NCBI GenBank assembly: GCA_905250125.1
Contig: CAJNOL010000286.1
Location: 1-64,000, forward strand
Origin: Rotaria sordida
Lineage: Eukaryota > Rotifera > Eurotatoria > Philodinida > Philodinidae
Length of the DNA stretch: 64,000 nucleotides
Reading direction: 5' to 3'
Shown here: piece after piece, positions 54,053 through 64,000 of the stretch
How positions within the stretch are numbered: position 1 is the stretch's first letter
How the letters are laid out: the number at the start of each line of letters is the position of its first letter
Position numbers and translations under genes: made by a program
Notes under the pieces: model-generated
Databases searched by the model: none
Told to the model about the DNA's origin: nothing
The model's input: only the letters and a program-made list of their open reading frames with translations

Positions 54053-56669
54053 TTTCTTTTTTGTTCTTCTTAACAAAAGAAACCTACTTTTTTTATCACA
54101 TAAAATGAATACCGAATCAAATTGATGCAAATGTTATCGTAGAAATAGTGTAAATGTAAATTGTGTTTTTTTTTCTTGTTTTATTAGTGACATCAGGATT
54201 TATATATCTTATCTTTTGTTTCTATTCTCGTTCCACTATTTCTCAATAAAACACACAAGCTAAGTTATATAATAAAACGACTTGTGGTTTTTTTCCGAAG
54301 GTAGTTTATTAATATTTTGAAATATCAGACATATGACAACGATAATCACAATTGTCTTCTAAAAATGCTTCATTTTTCAAAAATACTGCAATTTTGTAAT
54401 ATTAAGAAAAAAAAGATTATAGTATGATTTGTTTGTTTATAATCATATGCAAACATTTTTCAAATTAACAAGGCAGTATTACGAAGAAAAAAAAATCATA
54501 AAACTAATGAACTTTCAACAAATATTGAATTATTTAAAGAACGAATATTCGCTTTCGATGTCAGCGAATGCCGATCTTTCGTTAATAGTACACAAAGTAT
54601 TAAAAAACTACGTTGAGAATTAATAAGTCTTTTCACCTAATATTCTAAATATTTCAAATTTTTCTTGTAAAAATCTTCTCGTAAACAATATTATAAACTA
54701 AACTAAGTAATTGTATTTGAATATAATCTGAATAATCATACAATCAAATAGATATTGTCTCATCGAAAATATTTTGAATGGAAAAAAAATCGATATTGAA
54801 ATTCCCTCTATTGTGAATATAATGAAGTTGGCATTACTAATCTTACGAGTCTATTATGTCAGCCTATTTGCAGACATTAGATAATTTTCTAATGAGTGAT
54901 GTCATCCTGAGAGAATATGCAATTATTACAACAAAAAGAGTCATTATAATCAATGAAGTAATAATAATAATAATCATGGTTATCACCAGGACTCCATGTG
55001 AAATGGGAAAATTCCATTCTATTGGATGAAAATCTGTCAGAACTATTCCATCTCATGAGGCGAATTTCTTCGACCGTTCCCATTCTACATGGAGACCTAG
55101 TTGCACAAATATAAAAAACTCCGTAAATTCCTTTCCGTAATGGAAGACATTCCCCTAATCAATTAATTTCTCTCGAACTCGAAAGTTTATATACGTTGAA
55201 ACATGTCTAGTTATAAAGAATATCAATCGTTTTCAGTAGCTATATTTCAAAATATTATTAACTTGTAAGTAGTCATTGACTTGTCTAAGGAAAAAGATGC
55301 AAAAATTCAAAATATTAATTTCAGACATAGTTTGACAATTAGTGTAAATTGACTATAAAAAATAAATAAATGATAGCCCGATCAAACAAACTTTATTGTA
55401 AATATTCTTATTGTCACTAAAATCATAGTTTTATTTCTTGTGCTCGCAAACAGCAAGATTTTTACAAGATATAACTTTCAGTCAGTCATATTCGATGTTG
55501 AATATATTGAACCAAATTCGCAGAGTCAGAACCGTCTTGATCTTCTTCTATAATTTGTCTAAGGACTTTGAGTAAAGCTCAATAGTAATGACGCCATGAA
55601 TACATTGACGAAAATAAAAGTTATAACTAGAGATGAACGAAGCCAGTCTCAACCTTGACAGCCGAAATCGGGATCGAGATCACAGCAGTCAGAAGTTGCT
55701 GAGATCATAATCGGGACTTCGAGAAAAGAACTTGCCAAGACCTGAACTTAAGTTTATAGTAAAATATTCTATGGTTTTAAGCAAATTACGTTATACGTCA
55801 TATGAATCAGAACATAATTCAAGAGAGAGATGGTCCAAAAAGAAGTACTAGTCGTCGACTAAATAAATAGAAAAAAAAACGACTAAGAATTATTTTAGAT
55901 GTGATATAAATAAATTCTAGGATAGCTTTCTCTAGACCGAGATCAGGATCAGAACTAAAAAGCTTGATCTCACACATCTCTAGTCATGACAAAAGTTTAA
56001 GCAATCTATGATTTCACCATCTCAAATGATATGAAGGAAATAGAAGCCAATTCATAGAAAAAAACATATATGAATTTTGTTATTCCTATTTATTCAGCTA
56101 GATGAATGCATATCAGTTCATATTTGATATTGACACTAATTTCTAGTCTTTTTATATCCACAATTTTATACGATATACGAATCAAATAGAATTGATTGAC
56201 TAGATATTAATAAAAGTTCAAGAATCGTAATTTGTTTGTGCGCTTACACTTCATACGACTATTACTAAATCAGAGCACTTCAAAAGCTTAACATAAAAGC
56301 ATCCTCATACGATCATCTGGAGATTGTTTTAGATCTATAGTTATACACAAAACGTCAATATTAAATTCATACATATATAGGTAAACTGTACTAGTCTTTG
56401 AGTTGAAGGTACTTTTCATTGATTCAAATATAAAATTCGTTCGTCTATTTCTTTAATTCATTAAATAGTCCAAAAAACAAAGTAAAAATTTAGCGTATTT
56501 AATACTTACAAATAGATGTCGTCTTAAGAAGGCATACTGTATTCTCTTGTCAATAATTTCATTGGTGAAAACGAATGATTCAATTATTTTCTTTTCTAAT
56601 ACGATGTATCTCGTTTTCTGATCAAGTTTTTTTTTTTGGAAAATTTAGCCTTTTCTAGTTAGTTCTTAA
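54053..56669. other. Divergent intergenic region between dehydratase and OPA1
   Basis: About 2.6 kb, AT-rich. It holds the family C element at 55627-55983. No gene is supported; short open frames at 54429 and 54889 have no family signature. The segment 56600-56669 is T-rich and ends in TTTTCTAG 13 bases before the OPA1 ATG, a candidate acceptor. Confidence 0.6.
55627..55983. mobile_element. Short inverted-terminal element, family C, copy 3
   Basis: CTAG at 55627-55630 followed by AGATGAACGAAG, and GATCTCACACATCT followed by CTAG at 55980-55983. Interior motifs include GAAATCGGGATCGAGATCAC and GACCGAGATCAGGATCAG, which are short direct GATC-rich repeats. Same terminal design as 8416-8749. Confidence 0.6.
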
Positions 56670-59600
56670 ATGGCATTTTTATTTCGTCTACTTCGTCTTC
56701 GTTATTTAATCTTTGGTACAGCTGTTGGTGGTGGCTATGCAGCTCATAAAGTAAACAAAAAAATAAAAAAAATTCTTTGTCAAATAATTGAGAATATATT
56801 ATTTTGTTTTTTATAGAAATATAAAGATTTCAAAGAAGCTTTACCAGATTTATCATGGATGAAAGAATATATGCCAGAAGAAACTGTTGATAATTTAACG
56901 AAACATTTATCTGATTTAGCTAATTCTGTTTCATTACCTGATACTGTAAGAAAATCAATTTTAAAAATAAAAAATAATGTTGTCTTTTTGTCTATTATTT
57001 ATATATATATAGACTAATTTACAAGATCGTGTCAAACAATTACAAGAAAGATTTGCAAATTATCTTTCAACAATGTCTTCAAGTAATACATCAGATGATA
57101 TGAATATTAATGAAGTACAACAACAACAACAAACATCTGGTAAAAAATTTATTATTTATTTTATTAAAATGAACTATTTTTGAGGTTAAGATGGTCTTTT
57201 TACTTGGACGAATTCATATAAAAATATGCAATTAAAAAGTGATGAATTACAAAGATTAACCAAAGTTTGTTTCTCTTGTTCTTTGATATTTTGAAAAATT
57301 TTATTAAATATAGGTAACTCAATTAGAAGATCATGAATATCAAGAAAAAATTCAACAAGAAATGATGACTATACAAATAAAATATCAACGTGAAATTGAT
57401 CGATTAGAAAAAGAAATAAAAACAATGAAAAAACAAATTTTATTAAGACAAGAAAGAAATTTTAGTGGAACAAAACAACGAAAAATAAAAGTTTATTGCT
57501 TTTTTTGTTTTTAAGAATTCAATTAAAATTGCAATATTTTTCTTCTAGAGATCACTTATTGATATGTATAGTGATGTTTTGGATGAATTAAGTGAATATG
57601 ACACAAATTATAATGTTCAAGATCATTTACCTCGAGTAAAGATTTTCGTATTTAGATTTTGAATAAGACAAAAAAAAAGAAGTTCAAATGAAATCTATTC
57701 GACATTCATTATTTTCTATTGAAATCTAAGGATTGTATGTGGACTAAATCTACATAAATAGTTTGCAATTTAGTGATCGTTATCGAAATATAAACTATTT
57801 ATATTATTTTAGTCTAAGACCAAATCCAAATACTAAGGATTTGCTTCTAAATACAGAAATCTTTTTCTGGTTGTGCCGAACCTCTAATAAAATAGATCAT
57901 TGTTGTTTTCACCTTATCTTACTAAACTCTACGGCTTTGAGTTTGCTGTACTCCTAGATAAAGTAGGATTTATTCGAGAAAGAAACAAGGCTTTCATGAT
58001 GAAGACTTTGAGAAACCTTAGAAATCATATGAAGCTTTTGTAAGATGCAAAAAACAATACATATTATATGAAGATGACAAAAGAATTTTTTTTTAGAAGC
58101 TTTTTTCATTGTAGAAATAAACTAGTTCATCGAAAAAGACATTCAATTACTAATTATGATGTTTTTTTAAGCTTCAACGAGCTCGGATCTTTTTTCTTCT
58201 GGCAGATTGATAACGCAATAAGCGTTGACATTTCGACTAAAATAAGACGATTTCAACGAACTTTACGATCGAGGTTTTTATTATTTTCCTCTCGGATTCA
58301 ATAGTTTGGGATTTGGGAGATGTTCTATTTTTATTTTTTAAGACTTCCCATCCTTCAGAAAAAGTCAATTTTCGTCGAAAATGTCGAAATCAAGATAAAT
58401 ACATGGGAACTCAAATTTCTCAGTGGGTCTACATTCTATATATTTGAATTTTTTTGTGTTTGTTTGAAAGAGCATGTCAAAATGCAGGGGATCAAAGAGT
58501 CTTTTTGTTTTTAAATTAAGCTTTGATTTTATTATATATGTGAATCATTGCAATGATTCTTTTCTTTTTTTTAAATCTAGGTTGTTGTTATTGGTGATCA
58601 AAGTTCAGGTAAAACAAGTGTACTTGAAATGATAACACAAGCAAGAATATTTCCTCGGTTTATTCATATTTTATTTTTTTAATTCATAATATCTATTTGT
58701 TTTTGACTTTTCTAGAGGTGCCGGTGAAATGATGACACGTAGTCCAGTAAAAGTTACTTTAAGTGAAGGTCCTTATCATGTTGCAATATTTAAAGATAGT
58801 CCTAAAGAATATGATTTAACAAAAGAAGTAGATGTATGTATATATATATATATATATGAAATTATCAAAATATAAGCAAAAAAAAAATTTTTTTTAGTTA
58901 GCTGCTCTTCGAAAAGAAATTGAACTTCGAATGCGTGCATCAGTCAAAGAAGGTCAAACAATTAGTAATGAAGTTAGTCAAATTTATTTTCTATATCAAA
59001 TATTCTACAGAATATTTTAGGTTATTTCATTATCAGTCAAAGGTCCTGGTCTTCAACGCATGGTATTAGTTGATTTACCTGGAATCATTAGTGTGAGTTA
59101 TTCAATATACAGAATCTTTCATATAAGTCTTGAGATTCGATAAAATTAATTTATAAGTAAACATAGAAACTAATCCCTAACGAAATATATCTAGATGAGT
59201 TTTTTCATTGATCGTGTAAAACTTGCGTCAGATGGTATATTCACACGACTCATGTGTTCTAAAAGTTTACGCGAAAATTTTTTGTCTTTCGTAAACAACA
59301 GAGTTGTCGGACACATAAACATGCGAAATAGATGAAATATTAGTAAATTAAAAAAGCAATGAACATCCAAGAGAAAGGACATTAGAGATCATGGAAGATG
59401 TCTCGAGCTCATTGTTATTGAAATTTTCACTAGTATATGTATTAGAAAGCGCGAAACCAGAACTAAAAATTTTTTCTGATTGGAACCAAAAACGATTGGT
59501 TCCACTCATTACTAATTGAATGATATCTTCTCTTATAAATAGTAAAAATTTAAATATGAGAATGTGATGATAAATTTTTCCAAATTGGCCGATCTGATTG

Positions 59601-62600
59601 AAAAGGTCTTTTAATAAAATTAGTAGCATAAACAGGATTTCGACAGTGGGAGACTTGTGGCGAAGTTTAACTGGTGTGGCTTCGATCGTTAGAGACTCGG
59701 CCTTTCTACTCTCCTCTTTTATTATGCAACTAAATAAAATATTAGTTACAAAAACAACGGAAAGGTAAGCACAAAAAAAAAAGACTTAAAAGATGTTTCG
59801 AAAAAATATTATATTTTCAAGACAAAGCAGACTTAAAATAAATAATATATTTTATATTACGAACTATTGATAGATTATTTCAATATAATATATGTACTTA
59901 TACAGTAAAGTGTTTTTCTTTTAATAAAATATTAATTGATTTCGAAAAAATCTATCATCATATTCTCATATTTATATTTTTATTAACACAAAAGAAGATC
60001 TCATTCAATAGTATGTCATTAAAAATCAAAACTTAAAAAGTATTTTACTTATATGAAATTTTTTAATTACAGACAGAAACAATTGGTATGGGATTGGATA
60101 CAAAAAATTCTATTACTCGTTTAGCAAATAATTATATGTCAAATCCGAATGCTATTATTCTTTGTATTCAAGGTAAATGCTTGATTTTTTTTGTTTTCGT
60201 TTTTGTGTTTTATCTTAACAGATAAAGATATAATATTTATTTTAAGATGGAAGTGTTGATGCTGAACGTAGTAATGTAACAGAACTTGTTTCAAAAATGG
60301 ATCCACATGGTAAACGAACTATATTTGTTCTAACAAAAGTCGATATGGCTGAAGCAAATCTACATGATACTGATCGAGTTAGTTAAAACTTGTTTATGGT
60401 TATTTCAAAATCGAAATAGTTGTTTTTTTTTTAGATCAAAAGAATTCTTGAAGGCAAATTATTTCCAATGAAAGCTTTAGGCTATTTTGCAGTTGTTACT
60501 GGCAAAGGTTAGATGTTAATAAAAAAAAAAAAGTCGTTTTTTTTGAGCGCTTTGAAAAAAAGTTTGTTTTAATAATAAATGTTAAAAAGTTTGTAAGAGT
60601 AGTCGCTTTGAGGATTAAATGTGGAACTCATATGTGCTCTTTAGTTTTATGATATTAATGAGAGAAAGTTCCCAAGTGTGTGTTACCAATCGAATTCATA
60701 TTTTGCTCATCAGTAGGTTTTGTAGATCTTAGAATGATCTGAGAATTTCAACCTAAAGAGATATGTTGTTTGTGAGATATTTTGTATATTCAAAAACTAT
60801 CATATATCACAAGAAAAGATAAGAAAGTCGAATGTTTTCAATATTCGATATCTCAGGAATAACGCATTCCTTTAGGTTGAAATTTGCAGATCATTCTAAG
60901 GTCTACGATACCTACTTATAGACAAAATATCAGTTCGATTGGTGAATCACACTTGAAGAGCTTCTCTAGTAAGACAAAAATTTATTAGCTCACTATTTTT
61001 TTTTTGCCTTGTTGCTTTTTTCATATCTCGTTTTGCTTAATTTAACATTATTATTACTCTATCGATTGATTTAACTGGTTTTTATACATATTCGTTATAT
61101 CGACAGCAGATGTCAACAGACTACTATATATCTCGATAAGCTCAGAAATGCTAATATTGATTATTTCTCAAAGTTAGAACTTGATTAATTCACACTTTTT
61201 ACTACGACTATGGCATTGACAAGGAACTCCGGAAAAAGAGTCTAATGCCTGTTGTCTTCGATTACTATGAGAACGTATCCAATCACTCCCTCCTTTTAAA
61301 GATGTAAGCCGATCCGCTGAGCCGCCGTCGCGACACACAAATATATATTTGATTTTTCAAAATTTTCCAAAGTTAAGACAATTTTTTGAAAATTCATTGA
61401 AAAATTTCAGCCGTCGCCAATTAATGCGCTGACCTTGGCTTCGAAAAACACAATATGAGTTCCACAAAATCTCTATTTAAATAGATTCCTAAAAATCATA
61501 ATAGTCATTCGAAAAAGAAAAAGTTGTTTTCATTTTAATAAATAAAAAAACTGTTTATAGGAAATGCTGATGATCCAATAGAATCAATACAAAAATATGA
61601 AGAAGACTTTTTTCATAATTCAAAATTATTTCGGTATAGAAAAACAAAAAAAAAAGAATTTTTTTTTCTAATTTCTTTATATTTATTTGAAATTATTATT
61701 AATAGTGATGGTATTTTTAAAACTAGTCAAACAACAACACGCAATTTAAGTTTTGCTGTTAGTGATTGTTTTTGGAAAATGGTTAAAGAAAGTGTTGAAC
61801 AACAAGCAGATACATTTAAAGCAACAAAATTTAATTTAGAAACGGAATGGAAAAATAGTTTTCCAAAACTACGTGAACAAGATCGAGTTTGTAATCCAAA
61901 AATAAAAAAAAATCTTTAAAAAATCTTCCATTTTTATTTTATATCAGGATGAATTATTTGAAAAAGCTCGTGGTGAAATACTTGACGAAGTTGTTAATGT
62001 TAGTTTAATACCAAGTCAACAATGGTAATAGAAGAAAAAAAAAAGAAAATAGTATTTTTCTAAAATCAAAAGATTTCTTCTTTCAGGGAAGATAATTTAT
62101 CAAAATATTTATGGACAACAATGTCTAATTTTATTTTCGATGATGTATTTTTAACAGCTGCACAAGCTCAATCTATCGGGTAAAAACAAATAAATAAAAA
62201 TTTTTAAAGAATATAAAATTCTATATATATATTTATTTTCATAGTGATTTTAATACAACAGTTGATGTTAAATTACAACAATGGACTGAAAAAGTCTTAC
62301 CACGTCAATGTATTGATATTGGTCATCATGCTTTATTAGATGAATTTCAAAATTTAATTGAACGTGAACAAAAAAGTCGTTCATATGATCCAATAACAAA
62401 TGGTTTAAAAATGCATGTTGTTCAAGAATGTCGTACAAGACATCAATGGGATGTTAAAGCACTTGATTCACTTGTATAAAAACTAAACATTGTTTTATTT
62501 TTTCTTTTTTGTTCGTATTTTAATTGTAAATCATGTTGTTGTTTTTTTTTATATAGAGAGTTATTCAAACACAAGCATTACAAGATCGTAATGTATCGGA

Positions 62601-64000
62601 TAAACAACAATGGGAATCAGCTGCAAAATTTATGGAAAATGTTATAAGAAAAGAATTAGAATATCAAGAATTAGAATTAAATTCAAATAAAAATCAAAGT
62701 TCATGGCGTAAATTTATTGGTTTTCAACAATTAACTATAGAAGAAAAATATCGACAACAATGTATGAAAGAATTAGAAAAAATTTTAAATACTAGACAAC
62801 AATTAGATCAAACAACGGAAAATAATTATCGTGTAAGTTTTACTTCAATAAGAAAATTAACAAATCAAGAAATATATCGAGAAAATTAAAAAGACGTATT
62901 TTAAAAAAGAATAAAATAAATAGCTATTCATGAAAGAATGGATAACAGATATACATAAAGATCAGAAATTTTCCATTTAACATAGGTTTCTTATGATATT
63001 ATTAACTTTTGTATTATCAACAGAAGTAGATTTCAATCAAATGTATGTTTTTTAAGAATATCTTACAAGGGAACTAGTACAACTGATACTTGCTGTTAGT
63101 CTCACCCCTATGAAGTTTTAATGCTGACGAGAGAAATTCTCCAACTGTTCAATCTCGAATACATACATCATATAGATCCAAGTGATCTATGAATATTCTG
63201 ACAAGAGTTCGTAGAGTTTCAAGTTGAAATTCGAAAATTAGATTCTCTAGTGTTCCTGAAGAAGGACTACGACAGCGTAAAAGTACAGTATTTCTGTAGC
63301 AATAAGTTAAGAGTACGAACTCTTTCATCGAGACTTTCTTGTCGGTCAAATATGAACTTAAACGACGAGTGTCAATTGAAGGAATTTCCTCGTTAGAAAA
63401 ATATCTATCTATAAATATATAATTTAATATGTTTTAGTTACGTTCAACTCTTGACTATGATGAATTAACAACTGTAAAGAAAAATCTTCAAACACAAAAA
63501 ATTGATGTATCTAATGATTTTGTATGTTAAATAAATATATTCTATTTATATTCATATATATATATATTTTGTTTTTCCTATAATTGATTAGATAACTGAT
63601 ATATGGCAACGTGTATATAAAATTCATTTTCTTAAACGAAATTTATCGACATGTCTTGATTGTCGTCGATTTTTTTATTATTATCAAAAAGGTTTTTCAG
63701 ATCAAGGTGTACGTAAATCGATTATAATTATTGATAAGATTTGTTTTTCATATTTATTATTTCTTTCTTTTTCTTTAGCTTGATTGTCATGAAGTTGTAT
63801 TTTTTTGGCGTTTAAAACGTATGATTGAAATAACAAGTAATGCTATTCGACAACAAATATCAAATATTGAAAGTAATTTTTAAAAATTTTTTTATTAAAA
63901 TTTTCATATTCTCAATTTTGATTTTGTTTTTATAGCTCGTCGACTTGAACGAGAAGTAAAAGAAATTTTAGATGATTTTAGTAGTGATGAAACACTTAAA
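56670..64000 (+). CDS. OPA1: OPA1-type mitochondrial dynamin GTPase (partial, 3' end outside window)
   Basis: Twenty-three exons visible: 56670-56750, 56817-56945, 57013-57139, 57191-57264, 57314-57490, 57549-57635, 58581-58657, 58716-58833, 58898-58972, 59021-59092, 60073-60172, 60247-60377, 60435-60507, 61561-61633, 61706-61886, 61948-62024, 62087-62179, 62245-62473, 62557-62832, 63438-63521, 63592-63708, 63779-63872, 63936-64000. The N-terminus [19 protein letters not shown] is the OPA1 inner-membrane anchor, followed by a coiled coil. The GTPase has all motifs: GDQSSGKTS (G1), MMTRSP (G2), DLPG (G3), TKVD (G4), VTGKG (G5). The stalk and the paddle with [32 protein letters not shown] follow. 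It drives inner-membrane fusion and crista shaping. An in-frame TAA sits right before the ATG, so the presequence is only a few residues long. Confidence 0.95.
57636..58580. other. OPA1 intron before the GTPase domain
   Basis: 945-nt GT..AG intron. Several short frames occur but none has a family signature, and no repeat termini were identified. Confidence 0.6.
59093..60072. other. OPA1 intron with two repeat fragments
   Basis: 980-nt intron between the G3 exon and the next. It contains the uninterrupted repeat copy at 59240-59530 (empty site for the nested hAT element of 3757-4086) and at 59640-59710 a fragment related to 19020-19210. Confidence 0.65.
59240..59530 (+). repeat. Dispersed repeat, uninterrupted copy (partner 3635-4340)
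   Basis: Collinear with 3635-3756 plus 4087-4340. It lacks the 330-bp insertion and has a single AGAGTTGT at 59300-59307. Confidence 0.75.
60655..60960. repeat. Foldback element in OPA1 intron
   Basis: GTGTGTTACCAATCGAATTC, CATATTTTGCTCATCAGTAGG and TAGAATGATCTGAGAATTTC are mirrored by GAAATTTGCAGATCATTCTA, CCTACTTATAGACAAAATATC and GTTCGATTGGTGAATCACAC. Arms are about 100 bp around an AT-rich centre. The host intron is 60508-61560. Confidence 0.75.
61060..61305 (-). repeat. Dispersed repeat, inverted partner of 10575-10970
   Basis: In reverse complement it reads ATTGGATACGTTCTCATAGT, then AATAATCAATATTAGCATTT, CTGAGCTTATCGAGATATAT and TGACATCTGCTGTCGATATA. These match the 10575-10970 copy in order but lack its extra 150 bases. 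A piece of the family C left end (AGATGTAAGCCGATCCG) follows at about 61302-61330. Confidence 0.65.
63210..63340 (+). repeat. Dispersed repeat, copy 2 (partner 1440-1600)
   Basis: Diverged copy of the repeat described at 1440-1600, inside the OPA1 intron 62833-63437. Confidence 0.5.

Noticed and set aside
56510-56545. Minus-strand ATGCCTTCTTAAGACGAC followed by a GTAAGT donor, resembling a third first exon of the giant TRP gene
   Set aside because: It has a stop at the fourth codon, and the dehydratase gene lies between it and the TRP gene, so it is not a usable exon.
57763-58514. Three plus-strand open frames within an OPA1 intron
   Set aside because: They are rich in Phe, Leu and Tyr as expected from AT-rich non-coding DNA, differ in frame, and interrupt an otherwise clean OPA1 exon series.
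1-64000. CRISPR arrays, bacterial operons, rRNA genes
   Set aside because: No regularly spaced direct repeats, no ribosome-binding-site operon structure and no rRNA-like conserved sequence were seen; the gene content is eukaryotic throughout.

Overview
The window is animal nuclear DNA: AT-rich, standard genetic code, intron-rich genes with many introns of about 50-70 nt and GT..AG borders, and proteins of ciliated metazoans (IFT20, tectonic, TRPA1, OPA1). This gene style and the mix of DNA transposons would fit a bdelloid rotifer, but that is an inference and nothing in the window proves it. I joined exons by hand using splice sites and reading phase. Every full-length model below closes to an exact multiple of three. 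|| Layout from left to right. 1-899 (+): 3' end of an SLC5 sodium/solute symporter. 2361-12376 (-): TRPA1-type channel, 10 exons, 1188 aa. 15057-16899 (+): IFT20. 17045-22054 (+): a tectonic-family transition-zone protein, only 145 bp downstream of IFT20. 22872-23732 (-): unknown coiled-coil protein. 26504-30369 (-): LRRC74-like leucine-rich-repeat protein. 33135-35358 (+): unknown low-complexity protein. 36826-50848 (-): very large ankyrin TRP-superfamily channel, about 1840 aa, with two alternative first exons. 52687-54052 (-): PLP-dependent serine/threonine dehydratase or racemase. 56670-64000 (+): OPA1-type mitochondrial dynamin, cut by the window end. || The remaining sequence is mobile-element debris, mostly inside the longer introns. 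It includes a hAT element with a perfect 8-bp target duplication and a recognisable transposase C-terminal fragment, a second hAT-like element whose pre-insertion (empty) site can be read from another repeat copy, two TA-flanked Tc1/mariner-type elements (one with a broken transposase), several long foldback elements, and at least five dispersed repeat families. || Functionally, two ankyrin TRP channels bracket two cilium-assembly genes. This suggests, but does not prove, a sensory-cilium neighbourhood. The tectonic ATG lies directly behind a 3' splice acceptor, which would fit a small spliced-leader operon with IFT20.
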